From assembly GCA_016192075.1 (NCBI GenBank), contig JACPUU010000001.1:372001-436000 (forward strand): a DNA stretch of 64,000 bases, written 5' to 3'. The stretch's first letter is position 1; every line of letters starts with the position of its first letter. This stretch comes from Bacteroidota bacterium. Lineage in GTDB: Bacteria; Bacteroidota; Bacteroidia; Flavobacteriales_D; Crocinitomicaceae. The translations under genes and the position numbers were made by a program. The notes beneath the pieces were generated by a model. The model had not been told where the DNA came from and searched no databases. It worked only from the letters and a program-made list of their open reading frames with translations. Shown piece after piece: positions 1 through 7,425 of the stretch.

Positions 1-1
1 T

Positions 2-73
2 GAAACCCTTGAAAAAGAACTGGCTGAGGTAAAGGAGAAACTGGATGATTTGATTAAAGAGTTGAAGGGGTAG
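2..73 (+). CDS. C-terminal end of an unidentified protein (5' part outside window)
   Basis: An open frame enters from the left edge and stops at a TAG at 71-73, giving about 23 residues that alternate charged and hydrophobic positions (ETLEKELAEV, KEKLDDLIKE), a coiled-coil tail. Such tails occur in several families, for example DUF480/YceH-like proteins, but too little is present to identify it. It converges on the minus-strand pyruvate dehydrogenase genes. Confidence 0.55.
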   Translation, partial: ETLEKELAEVKEKLDDLIKELKG

Positions 74-244
74 TCTGCTATGTCGGTTTGTTTTTGATTC
101 GTGCATTCAAGGCAATTTTTGGATAGATCAGGTCCTGAACCTGTGGAATAAAAAAAAAATTAAACAACCCTGAAACGACCCCCGAAGAAATTATTCTGAT
201 CATGAAAGCATTCATTTCATAATTGAAGAAGTATCAATCAGCAC

Positions 245-279
245 AAAAAAAAGGAGACCAAAGCCTCCTCTATTTTTTT
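245..279 (-). terminator. Intrinsic terminator after the pdhA-E2 genes
   Basis: On the minus strand AGGAG (269-265) pairs with CTCCT (256-252) around an 8-nt loop and is followed by a run of eight T. An equivalent T run on the other side means it could also end transcription coming from the left-edge gene. It lies 43 bp past the E2 stop codon. Confidence 0.6.
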
Positions 280-321
280 CAATCTTATAACTTATATATT
301 AAGTCTTACAACTTACTTCAC

Positions 322-1614
322 CTAAACCAACATCTTCACCGGATTCTCCAGAATTTCTTTCAGCGTTTTCAGAAAAGCAGATCCAACAGCTCCATCCACC
401 ACGCGGTGATCACATGAAAGACTCAGTTTCATGACATGTCCCGGCACAATGGCTCCGTTTTTCACTACAGGTGTAGCTTTGATCTGACCAACAGACAAAA
501 TGCATCCGTTAGGTGGATTAATGATAGACGTAAAATCTTCAATTCCAAACATGCCCAGGTTAGATACGGCAAATGTTCCGCCTTCCATTTCCTGCGGCTG
601 TAGCTTTTTTGTTTTGGCCCGTGATGCCAGGTCTTTAATTTCTGTGCTGATTTGGGCAAAACCTTTCGCATCGGTGTAACGAACCACGGGTACTACCAGT
701 CCTTCATCAACGGCAACAGCAACACCAACGTGTATGTGATTGTTGTACCGGATAAAATCACCCATCCAGTCAGCATTTACTTTGGGGTGTTTTCTTAAAG
801 CAGAAGCAACTGCTTTTATGACTATATCGTTGAATGATATTTTCACATCGCTGTCTTTGTTGATTGCTTCACGTGCAGCCATGGCATTTTCCATATCCAC
901 TTCCATTTTGAGGTAGAAATGCGGTGCTGAAAATTTGGAGGCTGAGAGTGTCCGTGCAATTGCTTTGCGCATTTGTGAGTTCGGAACATCGGTGTACGAT
1001 TCTGTTCCCACCGCTGCATAAGAAACGGCTGCCCCTTTTGAAGAGGCTGCTGCCGGAGAATAATTCTCAATGTCTTTTTTTACAATGCGGTGATTTTCGC
1101 CGCTGCCACTTATTGTTGCCAGGTTAATGCCTTTTTCTTCGGCCATTTTTTTGGCAAGCGGAGAAACAAAAATCCGTCCGTTTCCGTTAGACGGAGCCGA
1201 ATGAACGGCCGCCGTCATTGTGGGAGAGGTCGCGACCTCTCCTACGGTAACGGGTGTTTGTGTTTTAACCGGTTCTGTTTTGACAGGTGCCGGATCTGGT
1301 TTTTTAGCTTCTGTTGCTGTTGCTCCAACTGTTGCAGAATTTCCTGCATCTGCCAGTAAAGCCTTAATGTCTTCGCCTGCTTTTCCAATAACAGCCAAAA
1401 CACTGTTAACCGGAGCTGCTTTTCCTTTTTCAACACCAATATGCAATAACACACCATCGTAGAATGATTCAAATTCCATGGTGGCTTTATCGGTTTCTAT
1501 TTCTGCAAGTAATTCACCTTCTTTAACGGCGTCACCTACTTTTTTATGCCAGGCAGCAACAACCCCTTCGGTCATTGTGTCTGATAATTTAGGCATGCGA
1601 ACTATTTCTGCCAT
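322..1614 (-). CDS. pdhC: Pyruvate dehydrogenase complex E2, dihydrolipoamide acetyltransferase
   Basis: This is the core acyltransferase of the cytoplasmic pyruvate dehydrogenase complex, moving the acetyl group from lipoamide to CoA. In order: one N-terminal lipoyl domain (about 1-80) with the lipoylated lysine K43 in ETDKATMEF; an Ala/Pro/Thr-rich hinge; a peripheral-subunit-binding domain (about 148-185, IFVSPLAKKMAEE); and the catalytic domain with SCDHRVVDG, where H403 is the catalytic histidine. At 430 residues with one lipoyl domain it is shorter than homologues with two. It follows E1-alpha by 31 bp, so the two are probably cotranscribed; E1-beta and E3 are not in the window. A near-perfect palindrome sits in the hinge coding region. 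Confidence 0.95.
   Translation of the reverse strand: MAEIVRMPKLSDTMTEGVVAAWHKKVGDAVKEGELLAEIETDKATMEFESFYDGVLLHIGVEKGKAAPVNSVLAVIGKAGEDIKALLADAGNSATVGATATEAKKPDPAPVKTEPVKTQTPVTVGEVATSPTMTAAVHSAPSNGNGRIFVSPLAKKMAEEKGINLATISGSGENHRIVKKDIENYSPAAASSKGAAVSYAAVGTESYTDVPNSQMRKAIARTLSASKFSAPHFYLKMEVDMENAMAAREAINKDSDVKISFNDIVIKAVASALRKHPKVNADWMGDFIRYNNHIHVGVAVAVDEGLVVPVVRYTDAKGFAQISTEIKDLASRAKTKKLQPQEMEGGTFAVSNLGMFGIEDFTSIINPPNGCILSVGQIKATPVVKNGAIVPGHVMKLSLSCDHRVVDGAVGSAFLKTLKEILENPVKMLV
1220..1245. repeat. 26-bp palindrome inside the E2 hinge coding region
   Basis: GTGGGAGAGGTCG at 1220-1232 is followed directly by its near-complement CGACCTCTCCTAC at 1233-1245; 12 of 13 positions pair. It encodes E2 residues 124-132 (VGEVATSPT), in the disordered linker between the lipoyl and subunit-binding domains. 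The length, symmetry and lack of conservation pressure at that place suggest a palindromic element that inserted in frame. Confidence 0.7.
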
Positions 1615-1645
1615 AATGTTAAGCTGTCTTGTGTTTTAAGTTGTG

Positions 1646-2695
1646 TTATGCTAAATACTCTTTTACGTACGGATAGTCGTCCTGGCTGTAAACATCTTTG
1701 TAAAGTTCTTCTGCTGCAGGCAACGGAGAGTCTTCAGCAAATTTGATGGATTCTTCCACCTCTTTTTTAACCCAGGCGTCAATTTCTTCAACCTGTTTTT
1801 CAGTGAGGAAATTATTTTCTTTGATCACGCGCAATACATGTTCAATCGGGTCTTGTTCCACCCATTCTGCAACCTCTTCTTTGGTACGGTATTTCTGCGG
1901 GTCAGACATGGAATGCCCTTTGTAACGGTAAGTGCGGATATCGAGCAATGTGGGTCCGTCACCGCGTCTTGCACGGGCGCAGGCTTCTTCAAAGGCCTCG
2001 TGTACGGCTTCCGGCCGCATGCCGTCAACTGCAAACGATGGCATTTCGTATGACAAACCAATTTTTGAAAGGTCTGTTACGTTGGTAGTACGTTCAACCG
2101 AAGTACCCATGGCGTAATTGTTATTTTCAATCACAAAAATAACCGGTAGTTTCCAGGTCATGGCCATGTTGAATGTTTCGTGCAAAGCTCCTTGCCGGGC
2201 AGCTCCGTCACCAAATGAACAAACACAGACATTATCAGTTTCGTTGTATTTTTCGGCAAAAGCAATACCGGCACCCATTGGAATCTGCGCGCCTACAATC
2301 CCATGTCCTCCATAGAACCCGTTGGCCACGTCAAAAAAGTGCATGGATCCGCCTTTGCCTTTGGAGCAGCCGGTAATTTTTCCATAAAGTTCAGCGGCCA
2401 GAATGCGCGGGTCAGTTCCTAAAGCAATCGGGTGTCCGTGGTCACGGTAAGCGGTTATATGCTTATCTCCCTTTTTACAAGCTGATACAGCACCAACAGC
2501 AACTGCTTCCTGACCAATATAGAGGTGAAGAAAACCGCCGAATTTTTGCTGAATATAAAGTTGTGAAATACGCTCTTCGAATTTGCGAATCAGCAGCATG
2601 TCTTTATACCATTTTACATAGGTTTCTTTTGAAAACTTGCCAGACGCTGATTTGCGGTTTGTTTTGTTGGGTTTATCTGCCATTTTTGTAGCCAT
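1646..2695 (-). CDS. pdhA: Pyruvate dehydrogenase E1 component, alpha subunit
   Basis: This is the thiamine-diphosphate-dependent decarboxylase alpha chain, which acts with a beta chain encoded elsewhere. The family signature runs from LIRKFEERISQLY through GQEAVAVGA and HGHPIALG to the ThDP-binding GDGAARQGALHE...NNNYAMGTS, followed by the phosphorylation-loop-like region YRYKGHSMSDPQKYR. The frame stays open to a GTG at 2722, but that GTG lies inside a promoter -7 sequence (TATATTTG, 2729-2722). I therefore place the start at ATG 2695 (MATKMADK); ATG 2683 is also possible. The Lys/Thr-rich start before VKWYKDMLL looks unstructured. Confidence 0.94.
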   Translation of the reverse strand: MATKMADKPNKTNRKSASGKFSKETYVKWYKDMLLIRKFEERISQLYIQQKFGGFLHLYIGQEAVAVGAVSACKKGDKHITAYRDHGHPIALGTDPRILAAELYGKITGCSKGKGGSMHFFDVANGFYGGHGIVGAQIPMGAGIAFAEKYNETDNVCVCSFGDGAARQGALHETFNMAMTWKLPVIFVIENNNYAMGTSVERTTNVTDLSKIGLSYEMPSFAVDGMRPEAVHEAFEEACARARRGDGPTLLDIRTYRYKGHSMSDPQKYRTKEEVAEWVEQDPIEHVLRVIKENNFLTEKQVEEIDAWVKKEVEESIKFAEDSPLPAAEELYKDVYSQDDYPYVKEYLA

Positions 2696-2721
2696 ACGCA
2701 CTGAATATTCCTTTGAACTCA

Positions 2722-2729
2722 CAAATATA
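2722..2729 (-). promoter_or_regulatory. Bacteroidota -7 promoter element before pdhA
   Basis: The minus strand reads TATATTTG, an exact TAnnTTTG. No TTG is present at the usual distance upstream, so the match is only half of the consensus. It overlaps the GTG that would give a longer PdhA, which argues for a downstream ATG. Confidence 0.4.
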
Positions 2730-2886
2730 GTTCAATATTTTTTAAAATGATTGGTTTGAAACCCTTGTACGTGTACTTGGGCCGGCATGTTTCACGGTAC
2801 CTTCACATTCCTAAAATTTGTTTAAATCAAAGGATTGGGCAGATTTGGGTTGTAACCTTTGCCAAAAAATGAGTATATTTAAATCA

Positions 2887-3642
2887 ATGACGCTTCTTTT
2901 GAAAAATATCCTTTTTGTACTGGCAGGACTGACCTTTCATGCCGGAATGGCTCAAAATATTGGCAGAATTGATTTCTCAGAGATAAAAAAGAACGTTGAA
3001 AATCCGGCATCGGCCTATTACTATCCAAACCTGCTGGAGCGTATTTGGGCTGATGATACAACCCTGAACTATTCAGACTATAAGCATCTTTACTACGGCA
3101 ATGTATTTCAGACCTATTACCATCCCTATGGGGTGAGCAATGCCAAAAAGGAATTTTCAGACATTTTTAAATCAGGCGAGTATCAGAAGGCGGTTGAAAA
3201 AGGCCGGGAGGTGTTGGCTGAAAACCCGGTTGACATTGAAGTTACGCTCAAAATGATCATTTCATTTCTGGAACTGGAAGATACGGCGCAGGCCCGCATT
3301 TATGGCAAAAAGTATTTTGGATTTCTGGATGTGATCTATGCCAGCGGTGACGGTAAAAGTCTTGAAACGGCCTATGTGGTTATTTCTGTCGATGATGAAT
3401 ACCGCATTGTGGGCGATCTGGGGCTTTACGTAAAACAGCAAATGCTCATAAATGACTGTGATCTGCTGCTTTTTGAGAAAAAGGGGCAGGGCCGGGTTCG
3501 CCGGAAAAAAATTAAAGAGCTCTATTTCAACGTTCAAATGCCTTTGATGAGTCTCTCCAAATCCTTTAAAGATGCTGATTTACCAGACCCTGACAAAGAC
3601 CCGGATGAAGAGGAGGAGGAAGAGGTGAATGAAGATGAATAG
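2887..3642 (+). CDS. DUF4919 family secreted protein
   Basis: The protein has a signal peptide (MTLLLKNILFVLAGLT, then FHAGMAQ) and a mature part of about 225 residues. The stretch ENPASAYYYPNLLERIWADD followed by YKHLYYGNVFQ matches my memory of the DUF4919 family of TPR-like proteins; no function is known. The segment SGEYQKAVEKGREVLAENP looks like one TPR helix pair. The C-terminus is extremely acidic (DPDKDPDEEEEEEVNEDE). In-frame ATGs lie at 2818 and 2869; 2887 gives the cleanest signal peptide, and the upstream 2852-2860 TAACCTTTG resembles a -7 element. It ends 4 bp from the convergent cdd stop. Confidence 0.65.
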   Translation: MTLLLKNILFVLAGLTFHAGMAQNIGRIDFSEIKKNVENPASAYYYPNLLERIWADDTTLNYSDYKHLYYGNVFQTYYHPYGVSNAKKEFSDIFKSGEYQKAVEKGREVLAENPVDIEVTLKMIISFLELEDTAQARIYGKKYFGFLDVIYASGDGKSLETAYVVISVDDEYRIVGDLGLYVKQQMLINDCDLLLFEKKGQGRVRRKKIKELYFNVQMPLMSLSKSFKDADLPDPDKDPDEEEEEEVNEDE

Positions 3643-3646
3643 GTTC

Positions 3647-4126
3647 TCAGAGAAAGTCAGCACTGAAGCTTAATGGAAGCAGATCGGCGCAGGTGTCAAA
3701 CTGCAAAATGGTGCCGTTTTTGGAAACCAGCAATACGGGTATGGCTTTTTTCTGACGGTTTTCTACTTCTACCAGTGTTTGCCGGCAAAGGCCGCAGGGC
3801 GGTACCGGGGCAGGCAAATCCTTGTCAACGTAAATGGCTATAATTTTGATTTTTTGAGCAGGATAGTTTGAAACAGCGTGTGAAAGCAGCGTACGCTCAG
3901 CACAGATACATACCGGGTATGACGCGTTTTCAACGTTGGTCCCCTTTAGAATCTGGCCGTTTTCAAGAATCAGGCCGGCACTTACCCTGAAATTGGAATA
4001 GGGTGCATAAGCCTGTTCTGCAAACTGAATGGTTTCTGCAATCAGTGCCTGTACATCCAGGTCAAAGTCCCGGATAGATTGGGTTGACCGGTAACGGATA
4101 TGAATGTTCTTTTCTTCCATAGTCAA
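3647..4126 (-). CDS. cdd: Cytidine deaminase
   Basis: This enzyme hydrolyses cytidine and deoxycytidine to uridine forms in pyrimidine salvage. Zinc ligands and the catalytic glutamate are visible: C75-A-E77 (CICAERTLLSHA), and C111 and C114 in PCGLCRQ. APYSNFRVSAG is the usual substrate-binding strand. Its 159 residues fit the homotetrameric bacterial class. The N-terminus could begin at M1 or M3. It diverges from the VTC gene with 90 bp between starts. Confidence 0.93.
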   Translation of the reverse strand: MTMEEKNIHIRYRSTQSIRDFDLDVQALIAETIQFAEQAYAPYSNFRVSAGLILENGQILKGTNVENASYPVCICAERTLLSHAVSNYPAQKIKIIAIYVDKDLPAPVPPCGLCRQTLVEVENRQKKAIPVLLVSKNGTILQFDTCADLLPLSFSADFL

Positions 4127-4175
4127 ACAGGGTATACGAATTATCCCTAAAATTGTTCGGTACGTCGTTAATCGG

Positions 4176-4205
4176 TTGACTTGAACTAAAAATAAATTAC
4201 ATTTG
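4176..4205 (+). promoter_or_regulatory. Promoter of the VTC-DUF4956 operon
   Basis: TTG at 4176-4178, a 19-nt spacer, then TACATTTG at 4198-4205 is an exact match to the Bacteroidota housekeeping promoter TTG-N19-TAnnTTTG. Transcription would begin a few bases later, giving a very short leader before the ATG at 4217, which is preceded by AGAGGA. Confidence 0.75.
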
Positions 4206-4216
4206 CTTTAAGAGGA

Positions 4217-4972
4217 ATGATAAAAGAGAGCGAATACCACGAGGAAACCATCCTGCAGAATTTTGAACCCATTACCCTGGAGGAAATGGACGCTGTAAAA
4301 CTCATGAACCGGACAGATACCAAATTTGTTCTGAATCGCGCTTTTTTTAACCAGATACTTCCAAAACTGGCTGAGTCATACCGGGTGCTTGAAATAGCAA
4401 ACCGCCGCCTGTCTAGTTACCGCACATTGTATTACGATACAGAAGGCTTTCAGCTTTTTATGGATCACCACAATGAAAAGGGTGACCGGTATAAAATCCG
4501 CATCCGCAACTACGTGGAATCAAAGCTGTATTTTCTTGAAATCAAACGAAAATTCAAAGGCAGAACCGATAAAAAAAGAACCAAAGTGAAAGACTTTGAG
4601 CTGGAACTTACCAACGAATCTATAAAGTACATTAACAAGGTAATTGGTGATGAGGTGAAGGTGGTACCGAAACTCTGGAACTCATTTGAACGTATTACCC
4701 TTGTAAATACAAAAGAGGTAGAGCGGCTGACGCTGGATCTGAACCTGACATTTGAATGGAAAGATAAAAAGAAAGCCTTTGATCACATTGTGGTGGCTGA
4801 GCTCAAGCAAGAGAATGTGAACCGCAAAAGTTTGTTTTATACACTGATGAAGGAAAACGGTATCCGGCCAAACAGTATCAGCAAGTATTGCGTAGGTGGA
4901 ATAACCCTGAACCCGGGTTTGAAAGCAAATAATTTTAAAGATAAAATTTTACTCATCGATAAACTGAAATAA
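4217..4972 (+). CDS. VTC domain (polyphosphate polymerase-like) protein
   Basis: The protein has the CYTH/VTC tunnel fold. Signature pieces are MNRTDTKFVL, SYRTLYYDTEGFQLF, the basic RYKIRIRNYVESKLYFLEIK and KGRTDKKRTKV, which line the tunnel that binds polyphosphate in yeast Vtc4. In bacteria this family is annotated as polyphosphate polymerase domain proteins, but the substrate is mostly untested. It is cytoplasmic, with no signal or membrane segment. The stop codon is 2 bp before the DUF4956 start, so the two are one operon. The third usual partner, a CotH kinase, is not beside them. Confidence 0.85.
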   Translation: MIKESEYHEETILQNFEPITLEEMDAVKLMNRTDTKFVLNRAFFNQILPKLAESYRVLEIANRRLSSYRTLYYDTEGFQLFMDHHNEKGDRYKIRIRNYVESKLYFLEIKRKFKGRTDKKRTKVKDFELELTNESIKYINKVIGDEVKVVPKLWNSFERITLVNTKEVERLTLDLNLTFEWKDKKKAFDHIVVAELKQENVNRKSLFYTLMKENGIRPNSISKYCVGGITLNPGLKANNFKDKILLIDKLK

Positions 4973-4974
4973 CC

Positions 4975-5634
4975 ATGAATCCGATTACAACTGTTAAAGA
5001 GGATATTTTTGACCTGACTTTTTTTAGTCCGGATTTGTATGAACTGCTGATTCGTTTTGGAATCAACATGCTGTTCATCACAATTATTATCCGCTATATC
5101 TATTACCGCAAAACATCGAACAAAGATTACCTGTTTACCTATTATGCCATTGCGGTTATTTCATTCATGATTTGCTTTGCACTCAAAAAACTGGACATTG
5201 ATACCGGTATGGGACTGGGCCTTTTTGCCATTTTCGGAATTATCCGTTACCGTACAGATACAGTCCGTATTCGTGAAATGTCATACCTGTTTATTGCCAT
5301 TGGATTGTCTGTAATAAACTCTCTTTCCGGGAGACAAATTTCTATTCTGGAGATTGCATTCATCAACGGAATTGTGACGCTGATGGTTTTAGGTCTGGAG
5401 TACTGGTGGCTGATGAAACAAGAGACCATTAAGACCATTGTTTACGAAAAAATAGAGAACATTAAACCCCAGAATTATGCGGCACTGAAAGCTGACCTGG
5501 AGGCCAGAACCGGTTTAAAAATCACCAAAGTGGATATTGGAAAAATTGACTTTTTAAAAGATACCGCCCAGGTAAAAATACACTACATTCCGGTTGATCA
5601 GCCTGAAGCGTATTCAAGTGATTTTACAGAATAG
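4975..5634 (+). CDS. DUF4956 membrane protein
   Basis: Four hydrophobic segments (about residues 25-42, 55-70, 80-92 and 117-145) precede a cytoplasmic ferredoxin-like tail. GLFAIFGIIRYRTDTVRIREM is the family hallmark, an Arg-rich stretch between membrane helices. DUF4956 genes commonly follow VTC-domain genes in bacteria, so the pair probably works together at the membrane; the actual role is unknown. Confidence 0.82.
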   Translation: MNPITTVKEDIFDLTFFSPDLYELLIRFGINMLFITIIIRYIYYRKTSNKDYLFTYYAIAVISFMICFALKKLDIDTGMGLGLFAIFGIIRYRTDTVRIREMSYLFIAIGLSVINSLSGRQISILEIAFINGIVTLMVLGLEYWWLMKQETIKTIVYEKIENIKPQNYAALKADLEARTGLKITKVDIGKIDFLKDTAQVKIHYIPVDQPEAYSSDFTE

Positions 5635-5651
5635 TTTTTTACTGAAAATAG

Positions 5652-6890
5652 TTACAGAACGAGCAGCTTTAAACTGCTCGTTTTTGTTTTCAGAAAATAA
5701 ATTCCCGGTTGCAGGTTTAAAATCAGGGCAGGTTCTTGCGGCATTACCAGGTTTTGAACCAGTCTACCATCTGCTGAATAAACTGAAAACGGCGTTCCGG
5801 CATCAAGACCGGATAGCGTCATTTCACCGGTGGTTGATGGATTTGGATACACCCTGAGCACATCTGTATGGGTTACCGCATCAACAGACAAACTGGTAGT
5901 GGCAACAGCAAGTTCAAGTGTATCAGAACGGTCACAGTAATAGGCAATCAGTTCAACCGGGTACGTTCCTGTTGCGGTATAAACATGGGTGGGATTTTCT
6001 GTTGCTGACGTGTTTCCATCACCAAAATTCCAGAGCCATTCAAAATCATGCAAACTTTCATTGGTAAAGGAAACCTCATTGCCGTTTACAGTAAACGAAA
6101 AAGCAGCCACCGGATCAATAAATGCCGTCTCAACAGAATCTACAACGGTAAGTACATGATGCGCCACACCTTGCAGGTAAGCGGCCTGCGGGGCATTGAT
6201 ACCGGCCGGTAAATAAGTGTTTCCAACGGAAGAAGAGGCATAAATAAGTTCATAAAAAACACAGGCAGACAGGTATGATCCAAAAATGGTTGGATGACTT
6301 TCATCACTCACATACAGCGATGAAAAACCAACCGTAGCACTCACATCATTGGCAACGTGTTCATACGCAATTCCAACCGGTGAAAGCATGCCGCTATTGG
6401 CATTGGCCATGTATTCATAGGCATTGTAAAGACGCTGGTTCATCTCGGTAAAGGTGTCAATAGAATCCCATTGCGGGTCTCCATTCTGCCGTCCCCAGGT
6501 ATCGAAAAAAAGCGGAATGGCACATGGGTTTGCGCTGCGGATTGAATCACACAGTATTTCAGCAAAAGGTAAAACATCGGTTTCTACTTGCGACCAGGGA
6601 AAGGAGGGGAGCTGACTCTGATCCTGAAGCACTACAAAATCCCAGGTATTGGAGCTGATTTTTGCCAGTGAAGTAGTATTGGACGCGTGCCCTTCCAGGG
6701 TATAGCCGCCAGGCGTATTCTGATCTTTGATTAACGTATTTCCGTCTGCCGCAGCCATGTTACTGATAATACCGGGCAGGTCATTGGTATAGACATAGCT
6801 GTTGCCCAGAAAGCACACCTTTTTTGTGATTTGTGCCCTTGAAAAAACAGAGAGTACTAAAAATGCAAAAAGCAGCGACGTGAATTTCAT
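5652..6890 (-). CDS. Secreted SGNH/GDSL-like hydrolase with PKD domain and T9SS sorting tail
   Basis: A signal peptide (MKFTSLLFAFLVLSVFSRAQ) is followed by an SGNH-hydrolase-like domain (about 25-265) beginning VCFLGNSYVY, with the serine in GNSY and the Asp/His pair probably in DESHPTIFG. Then come a PKD domain (FEWLWNFGDGNTS) and a C-terminal type A sorting domain (VYPNPSTTGEMTL ... IYFLKTK). It should be exported by the type IX secretion system and act outside the cell, probably as an esterase on sugars; the substrate is unknown. The frame extends upstream, but the ATG at 6890 opens the signal peptide. Confidence 0.8.
   Translation of the reverse strand: MKFTSLLFAFLVLSVFSRAQITKKVCFLGNSYVYTNDLPGIISNMAAADGNTLIKDQNTPGGYTLEGHASNTTSLAKISSNTWDFVVLQDQSQLPSFPWSQVETDVLPFAEILCDSIRSANPCAIPLFFDTWGRQNGDPQWDSIDTFTEMNQRLYNAYEYMANANSGMLSPVGIAYEHVANDVSATVGFSSLYVSDESHPTIFGSYLSACVFYELIYASSSVGNTYLPAGINAPQAAYLQGVAHHVLTVVDSVETAFIDPVAAFSFTVNGNEVSFTNESLHDFEWLWNFGDGNTSATENPTHVYTATGTYPVELIAYYCDRSDTLELAVATTSLSVDAVTHTDVLRVYPNPSTTGEMTLSGLDAGTPFSVYSADGRLVQNLVMPQEPALILNLQPGIYFLKTKTSSLKLLVL
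5658..5685 (+). terminator. Intrinsic terminator for the VTC-DUF4956 operon
   Basis: The sequence AACGAGCAG (5658-5666), loop CTTTAAA, then CTGCTCGTT (5674-5682) and more T is a strong hairpin plus T run on the + strand. It lies inside the last codons of the convergent gene, whose C-terminus (SSLKLLVL) is encoded by it. Confidence 0.75.
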
Positions 6891-6985
6891 GAAGAAGTTG
6901 GTTTCAGGTCTTAACGCCGTGTTCACAACCGGGTTGCTTTTTTTTGCAGCTGTCTGCCTGAAAAGAATGGGCAAAAATTGGAATC

Positions 6986-7327
6986 CTACTCGTTGTGAGG
7001 TACCACCTCAATGGTTACAAATCCATAGTGAAATTCAGGAAATGCATAACCCCGTTCAAAAGTCAGTCCGGTAAGAATACTGTTTTTAGCCTTCATCATC
7101 AGCGGGGTGCTCACCAGGGTTGATTGATCTTTTTGCAAAATGCAGGATGTTACCTTACCATCCATATTCACAGCAATTTTGAAAACAAATTTACCGGTTT
7201 GATTTCCGGTGATGGAGTAGGGAATACCGGTTACAATTTTACGGCCGTCACTTACAATATCACCACTGATTTGAGTCAGGGCCTGTAATGAAAGCAGGCA
7301 AAAAAGGACAAACAAAATTCGTTTCAT
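6986..7327 (-). CDS. Small secreted protein of unknown function
   Basis: It has 113 residues with a signal peptide (MKRILFVLFCLLSLQALTQ). The middle (TGKFVFKIAVNMDGKVTSCIL) and the remainder resemble the beta-alpha-beta C-terminal module of TonB/TolA-type proteins, but this similarity is weak and no membrane anchor remains after cleavage. It lies between the SGNH hydrolase and the thioredoxin-like gene on the same strand with gaps of about 100 bp, so it may be transcribed separately. Confidence 0.6.
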   Translation of the reverse strand: MKRILFVLFCLLSLQALTQISGDIVSDGRKIVTGIPYSITGNQTGKFVFKIAVNMDGKVTSCILQKDQSTLVSTPLMMKAKNSILTGLTFERGYAFPEFHYGFVTIEVVPHNE

Positions 7328-7425
7328 AGCAGGGGACTAAACTGAGATTAAAGATACGGATTCACCACCTTGTTTGACACCGTGCTGCAAATAGTTTTAA
7401 AAACAAACGGGTTAAAAAAGGACAG

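Noticed and set aside
2696-2722. GTG start giving a nine-residue longer PdhA
   Set aside because: The GTG overlaps a TATATTTG -7 element; the downstream ATGs fit the family start better.
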